Source: Neodiprion pinetum
Taxonomy: Eukaryota > Arthropoda > Insecta > Hymenoptera > Diprionidae
Assembly: GCF_021155775.2 (NCBI RefSeq)
Contig: NC_060232.1
Location: forward strand, 19,599,922 to 19,663,921
DNA: 64,000 bases
Reading direction: 5' to 3'
The notes below the pieces were generated by a model that worked only from the letters and a program-made list of their open reading frames with translations, was not told the origin of the DNA and did not search any database. The position numbers and the translations under genes were made by a program. This document shows, piece after piece, positions 35,801-47,800 of the stretch; within the stretch, counting starts at the first letter, position 1, and each line of letters begins with the position of its first letter.

Positions 35801-38800
35801 GGCACGGTGTTTTTGCCCTTTCGAACCATGACACTTTTATTTCAACCACTTTCTCTAAAATGGCTGGTCTCGAGATATTCTGCTGTGTCAACTTAAATGG
35901 ACCACCCTGTATACCGCGACTTTTCGTGGATGGTGAATGACGGGGACACCAACCCAAACTAGCGTGGCCTATGGGATTGCGGTCAACCATACCCTTTTCA
36001 AGCTAGATTACGGTTGGATTCTCACGTGTAACAAACAGCTGGATGCAGCATACTCTGATAGGTCAATCTACCAAAACCACCAATTGGTGACGTCTGACAC
36101 TTGGTGATTTTGGTGAATTGACCAATCAGAGCATGCTGCATCCAGCGGGTTGGTGCACGTGAAATTCCAACCGTATACTGACACTACAGTTTGAACTCGA
36201 GAACAGCGCGCGTAGAATTTGAACTCCAGGATAGCTCGCGTGGAATTTGAAGACTGAGAGCATTTTGTTCAACGGAAAGAAAAGTACAATGAATTAGTTT
36301 GCTCGTATACGGAAATTATTCTGTGAATATTTATGCAAAATCGATCAATGTAATTTCGATATTGGGTGGTTCATGTAAAAAAAAAAATTGTTCATATTGT
36401 GAAGAAATGAACTAATCGATCGACAAAATTTATCAATTACCGTCAGGTTTGACTTGCAAACATTTTATCATGAATCAAGCCATTCGTAAAAGTTTTTGCT
36501 GAATCGTTGGAACAAGGAAATTATTGCCCATTACAATAAATGATTAATAATTATATTATAACAAAATTATGCTAAATTAGTAATTTGTGTTACAGGACTT
36601 CCGTTTCCGGAGTGGTGTGAGTGACAGTTGGTAGAGAGAGTGAGCGCGACAGTAAAAGAAAGTAGTGGATTGGTAAGGGTGAGTAGGGAATGAAAGAGTG
36701 TAGGGAAGGGGGGTAGGCCGAGTAAGGTAGAGCTAATAGGTAGGGAAAGGAGCCATAGTATGGGATCGGTGATAACGGTGACGGATCTATGGAAGAGGAA
36801 GAGGGCAAGGAGAGAAGAGGAAGTAGAGGAATTAGAGGAATTATAAAAAAAGGAAAGAGTTTTTGGGAACAGCAAGAAAGTGCAGACGTCGCCAGAGGGC
36901 ACGGGAGGTGAGGAAGAGAAAGAAGAGGGAGGTAGCATAAAAGAATTATTAAGGGTGATGAGAAAGGGGATAAAGGTAGAGAGAGAAGAGGTCAAAGAGC
37001 AGGGAAAGGGCCTCAGGGAAGAAATGGAGAAAATAAAAGGGGAAGTAGAAAAAAGAAAGGAGCAATAGGTAGCAGAGAGAAGGAAGATGAGGGATGCAAT
37101 TAGAGACCTGGTAAAGAGATTAGAGGCAGTGGAAGTGCGAGGAGGGGCAGTAGAAAAGATAGAAGAGATGCTGACAAAGGTAGAGAAAAATGAGATAGAA
37201 TATGACGTAAGGAGGGCGGGGGAGGGGAGGGTAGGGGTGGCTGAGCAAGCAATGGAGAGAGTAAAGGAGATGGACTGGGCGTTACAGAGGAAAGAAAGGG
37301 AGGAGCGCAGGGAAAATGTAATAGTGAAAGGGGCAGGAATAGAGAAGGGACAGGAAAAGGAAGGGCTGCTGAAGATTATGCAGGTAGAGGTTGAAATGAG
37401 AGAGATGTGGGAAGTAGGTACAAAAGGGGAGGGGAGAAAAGGGATATGGGTAGTAAGGCTAGGGGTCAGAGAGCAAACGAGACAGGTAATGGAGAAGAAA
37501 CGGAAATTGAGAGGAAGGGAAGAAAGAATAGAAGAGGATCTAACCTGGGTAGAAAGAAAAATGAAGTGGAAATTGAGAGGGGTAGCAGCAGCTGAGGAGG
37601 GGAAGGGAAATAGAGTAGGACTAGGATATGGGAAAATATGGATTGAAGGGAAGATGTGAAAATGGGATAAGATAGAAGAGGTGCTCAGAGATGATATAGG
37701 CAGAGAGAGGGAGGGAGAGGGAAAGACGGAGGGGGAACAGAGCCCAGAAAAGGACAGGAAGGGGTTAACGAGAGTCGAAAGGTAAGAGGGTGACGCGGAA
37801 ACACAGGAAAGGGGGAGAGGGGATAGGCTGGCGGGGGAATGGACAAAGGGGGAAGAGGAGGATGGGCAAAACACAGAGGGATGGAAAATGGTATTCTGGA
37901 ATGCAGCGGGGCTAGGGAAGAAAGTCGAGGAGTTATGGAAGGGATTAAGGAAGTAACGCAACTACCCACCTAGTCATAAAAACATTTGCCCGTGGTTTGA
38001 CCAAAGTAGTACTTAATCTGGCAACGTCGCTTTTCATTGGTTGTGTGCGCGTGTATATGTATGTCAAATATGCCGTCGACAGCTCATCAGCGGTATCAGT
38101 GAATTTCTTTTAAGCGCCAGTTCGATATGCCTGAAGAAAAGAAGCCAAGATTTTATTGGAAAGGTAAAATATGTCGTGCAAACAAAAAACAAAGAATTAT
38201 AAAAAATGTAATAGCCTGCACGAGTTGTCACATACGTTGAAATTTCAAAATGCGCGCTCATAACCTCGAATATGCGACGTTGCAATATTTTTAGCGATGA
38301 TCCGAAAATTCGCTATTAGTACTTTTTATTGTTTTCATTATTTCTCTCATAAGTCACCTTTGAATATTTTTAAGCCGGATAAATGATGTTGAGTATTTCA
38401 TCTCACTGCTGTTTACATTTCATTCTGATCTATCCATCAATTACGGAGATATAAGGAATAATGTTCAGCTAACTCCGTCATTTCTCATAAGAGGCCATGT
38501 TAAAGTGGCTTGTAAAGATATAAAAAGAATTACAAATATCTCGCGTAAAAACCCACCTCGGATCGTAAAAATTTGTATGAGTTCTTTTTACATTATAATC
38601 GAACATTCTGCCAAGTTTGGTATTTTTCTGTCCATCAATTCTATTTCCTGCGTTACTTCCTTAATAGAGTGGTACGTTGTGGTCTTAATGGAGACTTGGA
38701 TGGAAGAGAAGAGATAGGATAAGATAAGGAATAAGCTGCTAGTGGGGTCCGAATGGGAAGCGCGATATACGCAAAAAACAAGAAAGGAAAAGTATTGGGG

Positions 38801-41800
38801 GAATAGTGACAGGGGGAAGAAAGGAATTCGTTAGAGAAGAGGGAATACAAGGAGAGGAAAAAGGGGGGATGGTTATGATCAAAATGAGAGTGGGGGGCGG
38901 GGGGGGGGGGGGGGGGGTTGGCTAGCAATAGGGATATACGTAAACGGGGACGTGAAAAAGAAATTAGAAGAAATAATGGAAAGAGTAGAGGAGGCAGGCG
39001 AGGGGACAAAAATGCTCGTAGGCGGAGATTTCAATGCCAGGATAGAACAAGAGGGGGGAGGGTACTGGGGAAAGAGGAAGAAAGTGCAACTAGGAGGTCG
39101 AAGGACAGGAAAGTAAACTCGGAAGGACGGGAGCTGTTAAAGTTTATAGAAGAGACATACTGGTCGGTAATGAATGGAAATACAGAAGGGAATAAAGAAG
39201 GGAAATCGACGTACGTGTGAGGGGTAGGGGAGACGTTAATAGACTATGCTATGGGAGATAACGAGGTTAGGGACAGGATGCAAAGAGTGAATATAGGAGA
39301 CAGCGTGAACTTACAATCAGATGATCATCCAGTTACAGTATGGATGAGGGGGCAGTGGTCAGGAAAGGAAGGGAAAAAAGGATAGGAGAGCAGCTAGAGG
39401 GGTGTGGACAGAGGAGAGCAAGCAGAGATTTAAAAGAGAGGTGAAATGGGAGGGAGTAGGGGGAGAGGACATAGGGAAAGAGATAGAGGAAAGGCTACGG
39501 GAGTTTAGACGAGCAGTAGAGGCAGGGAGGTGGGGGGATAGAGAGAAAAAAGGTTGGTGGGACGAGGAATGTAGGCAAAAGAAAGCAGGGGTTAGAAGAA
39601 GTCTAAGAAATTGGAGAAAGGGGGAGGAAGTGGGGGAAGAATGTAGAAAGAAAAAAAGGGAATATAAGCTATGCGAGGTAAAAAAAAGGGAAGAGAATGA
39701 GAGATTCTTAAAGGAAGCAGATGAAGCAAAGACGGAAAGCAAAGTATGGGAGATAGTAAATAAAGAAAGAAAGAAGTGAAAGAGGGTAAGTAAAGGAATA
39801 GGGGCAGAGGAGTGGAGGAGGTCTTTTATGGGACTGTTAGGAGGGGCGGAGAAAAGGGTAATAGGGGGATGGGGACATCAAGCAAGGGCGGAGGGGGGGG
39901 GGGAGGATGAAGAGAGTGAGATATAGAAGGAGAGGATAAAGAAGGCGATAGGAAAAATGAGGGACGGAAAGGCACCGGGAGGGGATGAAATGGGGGGGGG
40001 GGGGGGGGGTTACGTGGTATGGGAATATCGGGGGGAGGAGATAGAGGAGTGGGTTTAGAAACTTTACAATGAAGTACATACTGAGATTGTGACCGGAACA
40101 AGTATATTTTAAATCGCGAAATCCAATGATGCTGAAACTGGCAGCCAGAGTTAGTAGCCGAACCTTAGAATGCAGGGACGAATAATAGGGGACGGGGCCC
40201 CGGGATAAAAAAATTTTTAACGCATGTCCAAAAAAGTCTGAATAAAATTCACAGAAGTAGTTTTCCCATCGTAGAACACGGTGCCGTTTCAACTGTTGCG
40301 TTGCAAAGCTCCGTTGTTTATTAATTTGTTAATTAACAACCGGCTGCTAACATTAAAATCTACACGCATGACCGAAAAAATCTGAAAAAATTCACAGAAG
40401 TAGTTTTCGCATCGTAGAACACGATGCTGTTTCAACTTTTGCGTTGCAAAGCTCCATTGTTTATTGATTTGTTAATGAACAATTGACAATTCGTATAAAA
40501 TGCTTTTTGCCGAAAGGTTGAGCAGAGAAGTCATGGAATAAGTGAGTCAGCGCGTATGAATAACAATCGGAGACGTGATATGTGATAAATAATAACAAAG
40601 AGGACATGCAGGTCTGCAGTGATTCTTGAATGTATGCATGCGCAGAACATATTTATAATTTGCATGAGAATAGTTATGTTCATTACCAGTATTATTAAAA
40701 AACGTGTGGGTTGTATGGATTGATTGTGTTTGACATTTCAACAATTCTGTTAATAAACAATTGACAGCAAGACGAATACACATGCTCGTAAGAATTTTTG
40801 ATAATTCACAAGTATTTCATTTTTATTGCACAAGACGGTGAATAGTCGACTTTTGCGTTTCATGACTTGTTTATTGATTGTTTTCATGAAAAATAGACGG
40901 TGGATGAAACGCGCATGCTCGTAAAAACTTGAGAAAATTACAGATATTTCATTTCGCACCCAGAAAACGAGTTCGTGAGAACTCCGACGTTGCACGGCCT
41001 GGTTCGTTTGTTATCAATTTTTTAATTAAACAAATGATAGCGACAAGGGCCCTCATGCTGAAAAAAAAGTTAAAAAATTCACAGACGTCATATTTCGAAC
41101 CCAGAAGACGGTCACATGAAAACTTTGGCGTTGCACTTCCGAATTGTCGAGTTGAAAAATTATAAACAATTAGCAGCCGGTAGCAGCAACGCATCACGTA
41201 TGCTCGGGCAAATTTAAAGAAATTGGAGAATGTTCCAATTCCAACTATAAAAATGGTAACAAGTCGACTGTTGCGTTGCACGATTTGGTTTTTTTTTTTT
41301 ATCTATTTTTAATGAACAATTGACGGTGAGACGAAAACGCATGCTCGGAAAAATTTGGAAAAATTCTTGAATATTCTCATCTCAACTCTAAAAAAGTTTA
41401 CATGAAAACAACTATTAAAATGTAATTAATTATTGAAATTTGAAAATTGTAATTATTTTCAATTTGATTATTCAAATATATAATTATACATACATGATTA
41501 TATAATACATAATTATTTGATATGGAGAGTTCTTTGATCGTATATTAATAAAAAAAATAAGTCAAATGGATTTCAAACTTTTTTGTTGAAATCAAAATGT
41601 TTCAACAACAGTAAAAAAAAGTAGAATTATGCTCAATTATATTTACAGAAGTGTTTTTTCAATTTTTAAAAAAGTTGTCAAGAAACAAATTTTTTCATAA
41701 AACTGTGGAGGTACCCCATTTTACCCTCCTACCCCCCCTCCCCCCTTCTCTAAATATCACCTCACGTTCTTAAAAGTGTAATATTAATTTAAAGTTATTG

Positions 41801-44800
41801 TAATTATTAATGTATAAGTAGACTATAAATTTCCGGCTGTATAAATGAATATTTGCGACAGTTAAAGATTATTTTTAGACAGTTAGAAATCATTCCACAG
41901 TTGAAGAAATTTGATAATCGTTCTGAAATTATAGCTCGTTAAAAAAACGGAGCTTTGCAACGCAAAAGTTGAAAGGGCAACGTGTTCTACGATGGGAAAA
42001 CTATGTCTGTGAATTTTTTCAGATTTTTTCGGTCATGCGTGTAGATTTTAATGTTAGCGGCCGATTGTTAATTAACAAATTAATAAACAACGGAGCTTTG
42101 CAGCGCAAAAGTTGAAACGGCATCGTGTTTTACGATGGGAAAACTACTTCTGTGAATTTTATTCAGATTTTTTTGGACATGCGTTAAAAATTTTTTATCC
42201 CGGGGCCCCGTCCCCTATTATTCGTCCCTGCATTCTGAGGTTCGGCTACTAACTCTGGCTGCCAGTTTCAGCTTCATCGAAATCCACCCTCTTGGTGAGA
42301 GGGGTTAGAGTTGAAATGAAAATCCGGAAAAATTAGGGAATCCTTTTTGAATTATTTGGGATCGATTTGGGGGGCAGTCTGGAAAAATTCTTCAACAGTC
42401 TCAATAATTCCCTTCCAGCCATTTATTAGATGTTGGTCTTCTTTTTTTTTCCTTGATCAAGTTTGAAATTCCCTGACATTTCCATGATTCCCTGGCCAAT
42501 ATTTTTTCATCTGACATTTCCCAGTTTTCCCTAACCATGGTCACCATGTCACAATGCGTATCAATGGCATTTCAAAACAGACTTCGAAAAACTATCACAA
42601 CCAAATTTTTAGATATCCAATATTTCTGGTTTCCTAGTTATGGAAAAAATTAATATAAAAGAATTGCGCTAATACAGGAGAACTAAAACTTATAAAGCAA
42701 GCTTCTATGATTTTCCTAGAGTACTAACAGCCCGTTGCGACTGCATCTATTAACATTTTCGAACGCGAACTTGTTTGTAGAATTCTTCGAGACTTGAAAA
42801 CTTTTAAATATAACTTTCCTCTATTTATCAAAGTTTATTCAGCATTCGCATAAGTGTATGATCCCGTTTCGACTTGGCTTACAAATATTATATCTCCGTA
42901 AATGTAGCTATCCACATACAAAAAGAATCTCAATCGATTCACTAATTCTGGAGTTATAAGGTAACATCCGGACAGACAGACAGAAAGAAGTTGAGTTTAA
43001 AATATGCAGAGATTACCATTTTTGGAATTCTTTTAAAAGTTTTCAAGTGTTCTCCCTCGATGGCATTAAGAGGTGACTCAAAGGATTTCACGTGAAATAT
43101 GGATTCCAATCAAATCTATCGAGCCGATCTTTGTAGAGGTCAAAAAGTAGTGCGTCGTAGTTTAAATTTGGAAAAATCAAAATTCAGCTTTTTTCTGATT
43201 TCTCGGGCTTTTCTGTAAAAACAGTGATATTTTTACCTCAATTTGTAATCAAAAAATCGAAAAACCATATGCCTATGTATTTTTCAGCTAATGTAAATGG
43301 GTCATGATAAAAAATCCATGTTACAGTAGAACCTCGCTTATCCGACCTTCGATTAACCGAGGTTCCACATTCTCCAAAACGCCCATCTCATCCGAGCACT
43401 CTGCATTGACAGAGGGGTATCTTTGAATAATACGGAGAACCTTGGATAAAATGGAAAAATCCGCTTTGCCTTGTAAGTATGAAATAGTTTTGTGTCGCTA
43501 CTTTCAATACGCATAAACGATAAAAGTTTCTTGCGATTTTTTTACATTGCAAGATAGAAACGCGAGATTTCCGATTCTAGATTCAAGAGGAGAACATCGT
43601 AATGGCTTGAATTGTATATATTTTGCGTATTATCCAAGATTTCACGCGTCCGAAGTAGGTTCTCCCCATATTACCTCGGATAAACGAGATTTTACTGTAC
43701 AAATTTTTTTTACAACATTCATCTGTTCTTTAAACTTTCTAGAATTTCTCAATCTTGACTCCAATTTCGGTCTCAGACATACTAAGAGTATTGACTTTAT
43801 GTACCTTCAAACTAATGTATTTGAAATTCCATAAAATTTTGGCACTGGCCTACTCAGTGATTTGATTCATTTGTTTTATCTCAAATGAGCGAATCTGGTG
43901 ATCACCGCATATTGCATGACCACGAACTTCAGTAGACGTGGATCACAAGACTAACACGTCCTGAAAAGAGAAGTAGACTCCAGCGCTCGAAACTTCTAGA
44001 ATATTTGACACCAAGAAATGGACCTAGACCTATCAGCCCTAAGGAGTGAAGGCGATGGGAAGACCTCCGTAAAGTTGGCCCCCCCACTTGCTCAAACAAA
44101 TTGGAAAAAAATAAAGATTATAGAGCTATTTATGGGCTCTGCAGTACCGCAAACCGCGATTTTTGAGCTCGTTTCTGTTACGAGAAAGTCAATTTTGAAA
44201 AGTAGGGGGGCCAGCTTACCGAAAAGCTAGCCCCCCCAGATTAAAGTAAATTTGTAAAAATTATTTTGAACACGTGGGAATTACGAGCTAATTACGAGCT
44301 CCTGATATACGTTGGAAACAATGTCGAAGAAACTACCCCTATGGATATATCCACGCCCAATCGCGATGAGAAAAAAAAAGAAGAATTCAAAATGATGAGT
44401 ATTGCATGTTGCCTGATTTAAGAGCTTTTTAATACCAAGGGTGACAATTTTTGATTTCCACCCATTAGTAACAAACAAAAAAAAAAAAAAAAAAAAAACA
44501 CCATGCTTAAAATTCATGGCAGCGAATTCTTTTTTATGGCAAAATGTTCAGCGATTTGAGAGGCAACAGGATATACATGATTCAATTTTGGAGCCACATT
44601 CGCTTAAGCTGACTTACCGATTGAAGTGTTCTCAGGGTACTTCAAGTTTTGTATCTTCTGCACCTAACTTAATCTTTCATCTTCTGCTCACATTCATTGG
44701 CAATGAACATGGAATCCAGATTTCCCTCTGAATTTGAATAAATTATCCACTTTGTGAGTGTATGTAGAAATTGATTTAATGTTCTTTCGTATTTTGTTCA

Positions 44801-47800
44801 AATACCAATAAAATGCCCGTATTATTTTCAAGGACTACACATATATTCAATTATTGTCATTATACTAAACTTACATTTTAAATGATTAACAGTTTGATAT
44901 CAACTGAGTATCGGATACGGTGTGCTTAATATTTTCACGGTTCCTCAGTAAAACTGTTACCAAGCTTCTTGACTAATCTTGAAACATATGTAAACTAATA
45001 TTTAGATATTTTTATTCCTTCAAGAGTATATACGAGTCGACTGCAAAAGAAGTGAGTGAATTTTGGGAACTTACACCTCGACAACCAATGATTCAATTCG
45101 ATTGAGGTTTTTTTTTCAATTTAAAAGCGGATAAATCGAGCGTGATTTGTATATTTATTTAATTATAATCAATTAATAGGAAGGATTTTGATTGACAATA
45201 AAGTCAACCATTTCACTCGGATTCCAAGTTGTCACTTGAACTGTACCAAAAAATCCAATACTTAATGTTCGTTGCCACGATCCCACTTTTTAAAAAATAA
45301 ACACATTTTTTCTCCTAGATCTACTGCCAACTCGAAATCGTGGGAATCACAAAACATGTCACATAGCGAAATGGTTGACGTTATTTTCAATAGCAATGCT
45401 TCTCATCAATTGATTATAATGAAAAAAAAATGTCAATGAAGCCCGATCTACATACTTTTTAATAAAACAAATCCCAATCGAATTGAATAATTGGTTGTCA
45501 GACACAACTTCCTAAAATTCATCCACTTCTCGACCGGTCAACTCGTACATACCCCCTTAATAGCGATTGAAAGTCAGTAGTTGATGCGTTTTATGTACCG
45601 TAAGTCGATTTTTCAATAACGGCAGGACATGCTTGAATATGCCAATACACCTCATACAGAGTTACAAAAAATATACGATCGAATCATGCATATCCTGTTA
45701 GCTCTTAAGTAGCTGAACATTTTGTCGTAAAAAAGAATTGGTTGCCATGAATTGAAAATCAAAACATGTCACCGCTGGTATTAAAAAGCTCTTAAATCAC
45801 GCAACATGCGGCACTCATCATTTTGAATTTTTCTTTTTTTTTTCTTTCTTTTACTCGTCGCGATTGGCCGTGGATATATCCATAGGGGTTGTTTCTATGA
45901 CATTGTTTCTAACGTATATTAGGAATTCCTAATTAGCTACTAATTCTCACGTGTTCAAAATAATTTCTACAAATTGACTTTACTCTGGGGGGGGGGGGGG
46001 CTAGCTTTCCGGTAAGCTGGATCCCCTACTTTTCAAAATTGACTTTCTCGTAACAGAAACTAGCTCAAAAATCGGGTTTCGCGACATCGCAGAGCCCATA
46101 AGTAGCTCTATAATCTATAATTTTTTCCAATTTTTTTGAGCAAGTGGGGGGGCCAGCTTTATGGAGGTGATGGGAAGTAGGGTGGGCCCTTCCTTCGTCA
46201 CCCTCCGGCCCACTAGAACTGTTAATCATGATACACCATTGCTGTAAAATTTAAGATCAAAACTCTGACGAGAACAGATAAAGTGATATATCTATTCAAA
46301 TATATGCCACCAAAGATATTCATAAACATAAACGTTTCAAAAAGAAATCAATATTATTCATGAACAGTCTTCTGTTTTTTTAAATGAGATGGATTATCAA
46401 AGTTTTCAGCTCTATGAAGCAGTGATTTCAATGAGATCCCACTTTTTTCCATCTTGAATGGTTTTTTGCATGGAATTCAATGGAATAAGAATTGCAAACT
46501 GAATAATTATTGTAGTGCCTTTGAATTGTGTTTTTCGAATAGTCCACCTCTGTATGCATATATGAATGAATAACACATTCGCAATGGGTAGGGGTAAATT
46601 AAGATCTGAAAAGTTCCAAATACGCAAACGCCTACTCTATAAGATCCTGAACGTATAGAAACTCAAGATATAAAAAAGTGCAAACGTAGAAAAATGAAAT
46701 ACATAAAACCAAAATATAGAATTGTTAGAATTGTACAACATTTCTATTTATTAAGCTGATTCTATATCACTTATACTTTTGTAATGATTCAAATATAAAT
46801 GCGCGATGAACACGGCACGAGTGGATTAGGTTAGACCCAGGGAGTGGGGAACCTGGTCACAAATTTGAAAGTAGAAGGGTTTGGTCTACGTCTCTCCAGG
46901 AGGAAGGAGGTACGGAGGTGTTCCTCTCTGAACTGAAATAGTAACTGATCGAAAATCGACCATTTAAAATTAATAACGGAAATTTAAACTACGGGGACAT
47001 ACCTGGTAAATTAACAATTCCAACACTCGAAAAGCCAAGCAAATTTAAAAAGAGAGACGATAGAACGAGAACAGTAAAAGTGCAATAAACAGATATAGTG
47101 CCTCGACGAAAAACCGTTATTGACAATACATCATAATTTCAACCATATACACTGATTTTAACAAGATACACTGATTTTAACTAAATACACCGGGAATGAA
47201 TGATGAATGAATGAATTTTAAAATTAAGGACAGCCCATGTGTAGTCATATTTATAAATAAATTAAAATGGTCACTCTACTAATCATAGTTTGATAAAAGA
47301 TTGTTAATATAGATTTCCCCTCATTGTTAAAATTCAAATATTATTAGACTTTCTATACTTTGACCTTTCCGATTCAAATTTTCTATATTTTGACTTTCTA
47401 CATTCTGAAAATCATATGAGATTTTCGCATCCTTGATAATTCAGTATTACGATTCATTTACTTTGTAAACGTTCTATATTTTAACCCCCACCTATATGCA
47501 ATTATTAAAGAAATTACAGAAAAATAAAGTTTTACCAATTGACTATGATTTTTACTCATTGAAAGTACAAAAAAAATATTAGCACTTACTTGAGTACCTC
47601 AATGCGGAAGTTTTACGGGATTTGGAATACGTCAGTTTGAAGACACGTAAATTCAATATCTTGAGAGACTCTGATTGAGAAATTGGAGTTCAGATTTGAC
47701 AATTCTAACTAGCTCCAAAAACTTATGAAACAACGAGTATTTTCCGATTTTCGAACACGATTCATCTATATTAACTGAAAGATATATACTCATATGCTGT

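Larger units (their letters stand above)
36595..40105 (+). mobile_element. Truncated non-LTR retrotransposon (LINE)
   Basis: GA-rich plus-strand coding sequence of the type common in hymenopteran genomes. In order it has a coiled-coil ORF1, an endonuclease domain, then the start of reverse transcriptase (KKAIGKMRDGKAPGGDEM at about 39930-39990). It ends abruptly near 40105 with LETLQ-like sequence, before the catalytic part. It is interrupted at 37945-38664 by a TTAA MITE and carries frameshifts, stops and expanded G runs. The opposite strand gives long, meaningless Ser/Pro-rich frames. Confidence 0.85.

Noticed and set aside
36567..37961. 464-codon minus-strand open frame, Ser/Pro/Phe-rich
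   Set aside because: It is the antisense of the GA-rich LINE ORF1 and endonuclease on the plus strand; the composition is a by-product of purine bias.
38653..40292. Several minus-strand Pro/Ser-rich open frames
   Set aside because: Antisense shadows of LINE coding sequence and G runs; no domain.
40200..41400. CRISPR-like array
   Set aside because: The repeat units are long, diverged and without regular spacers, inside a eukaryotic foldback transposon.
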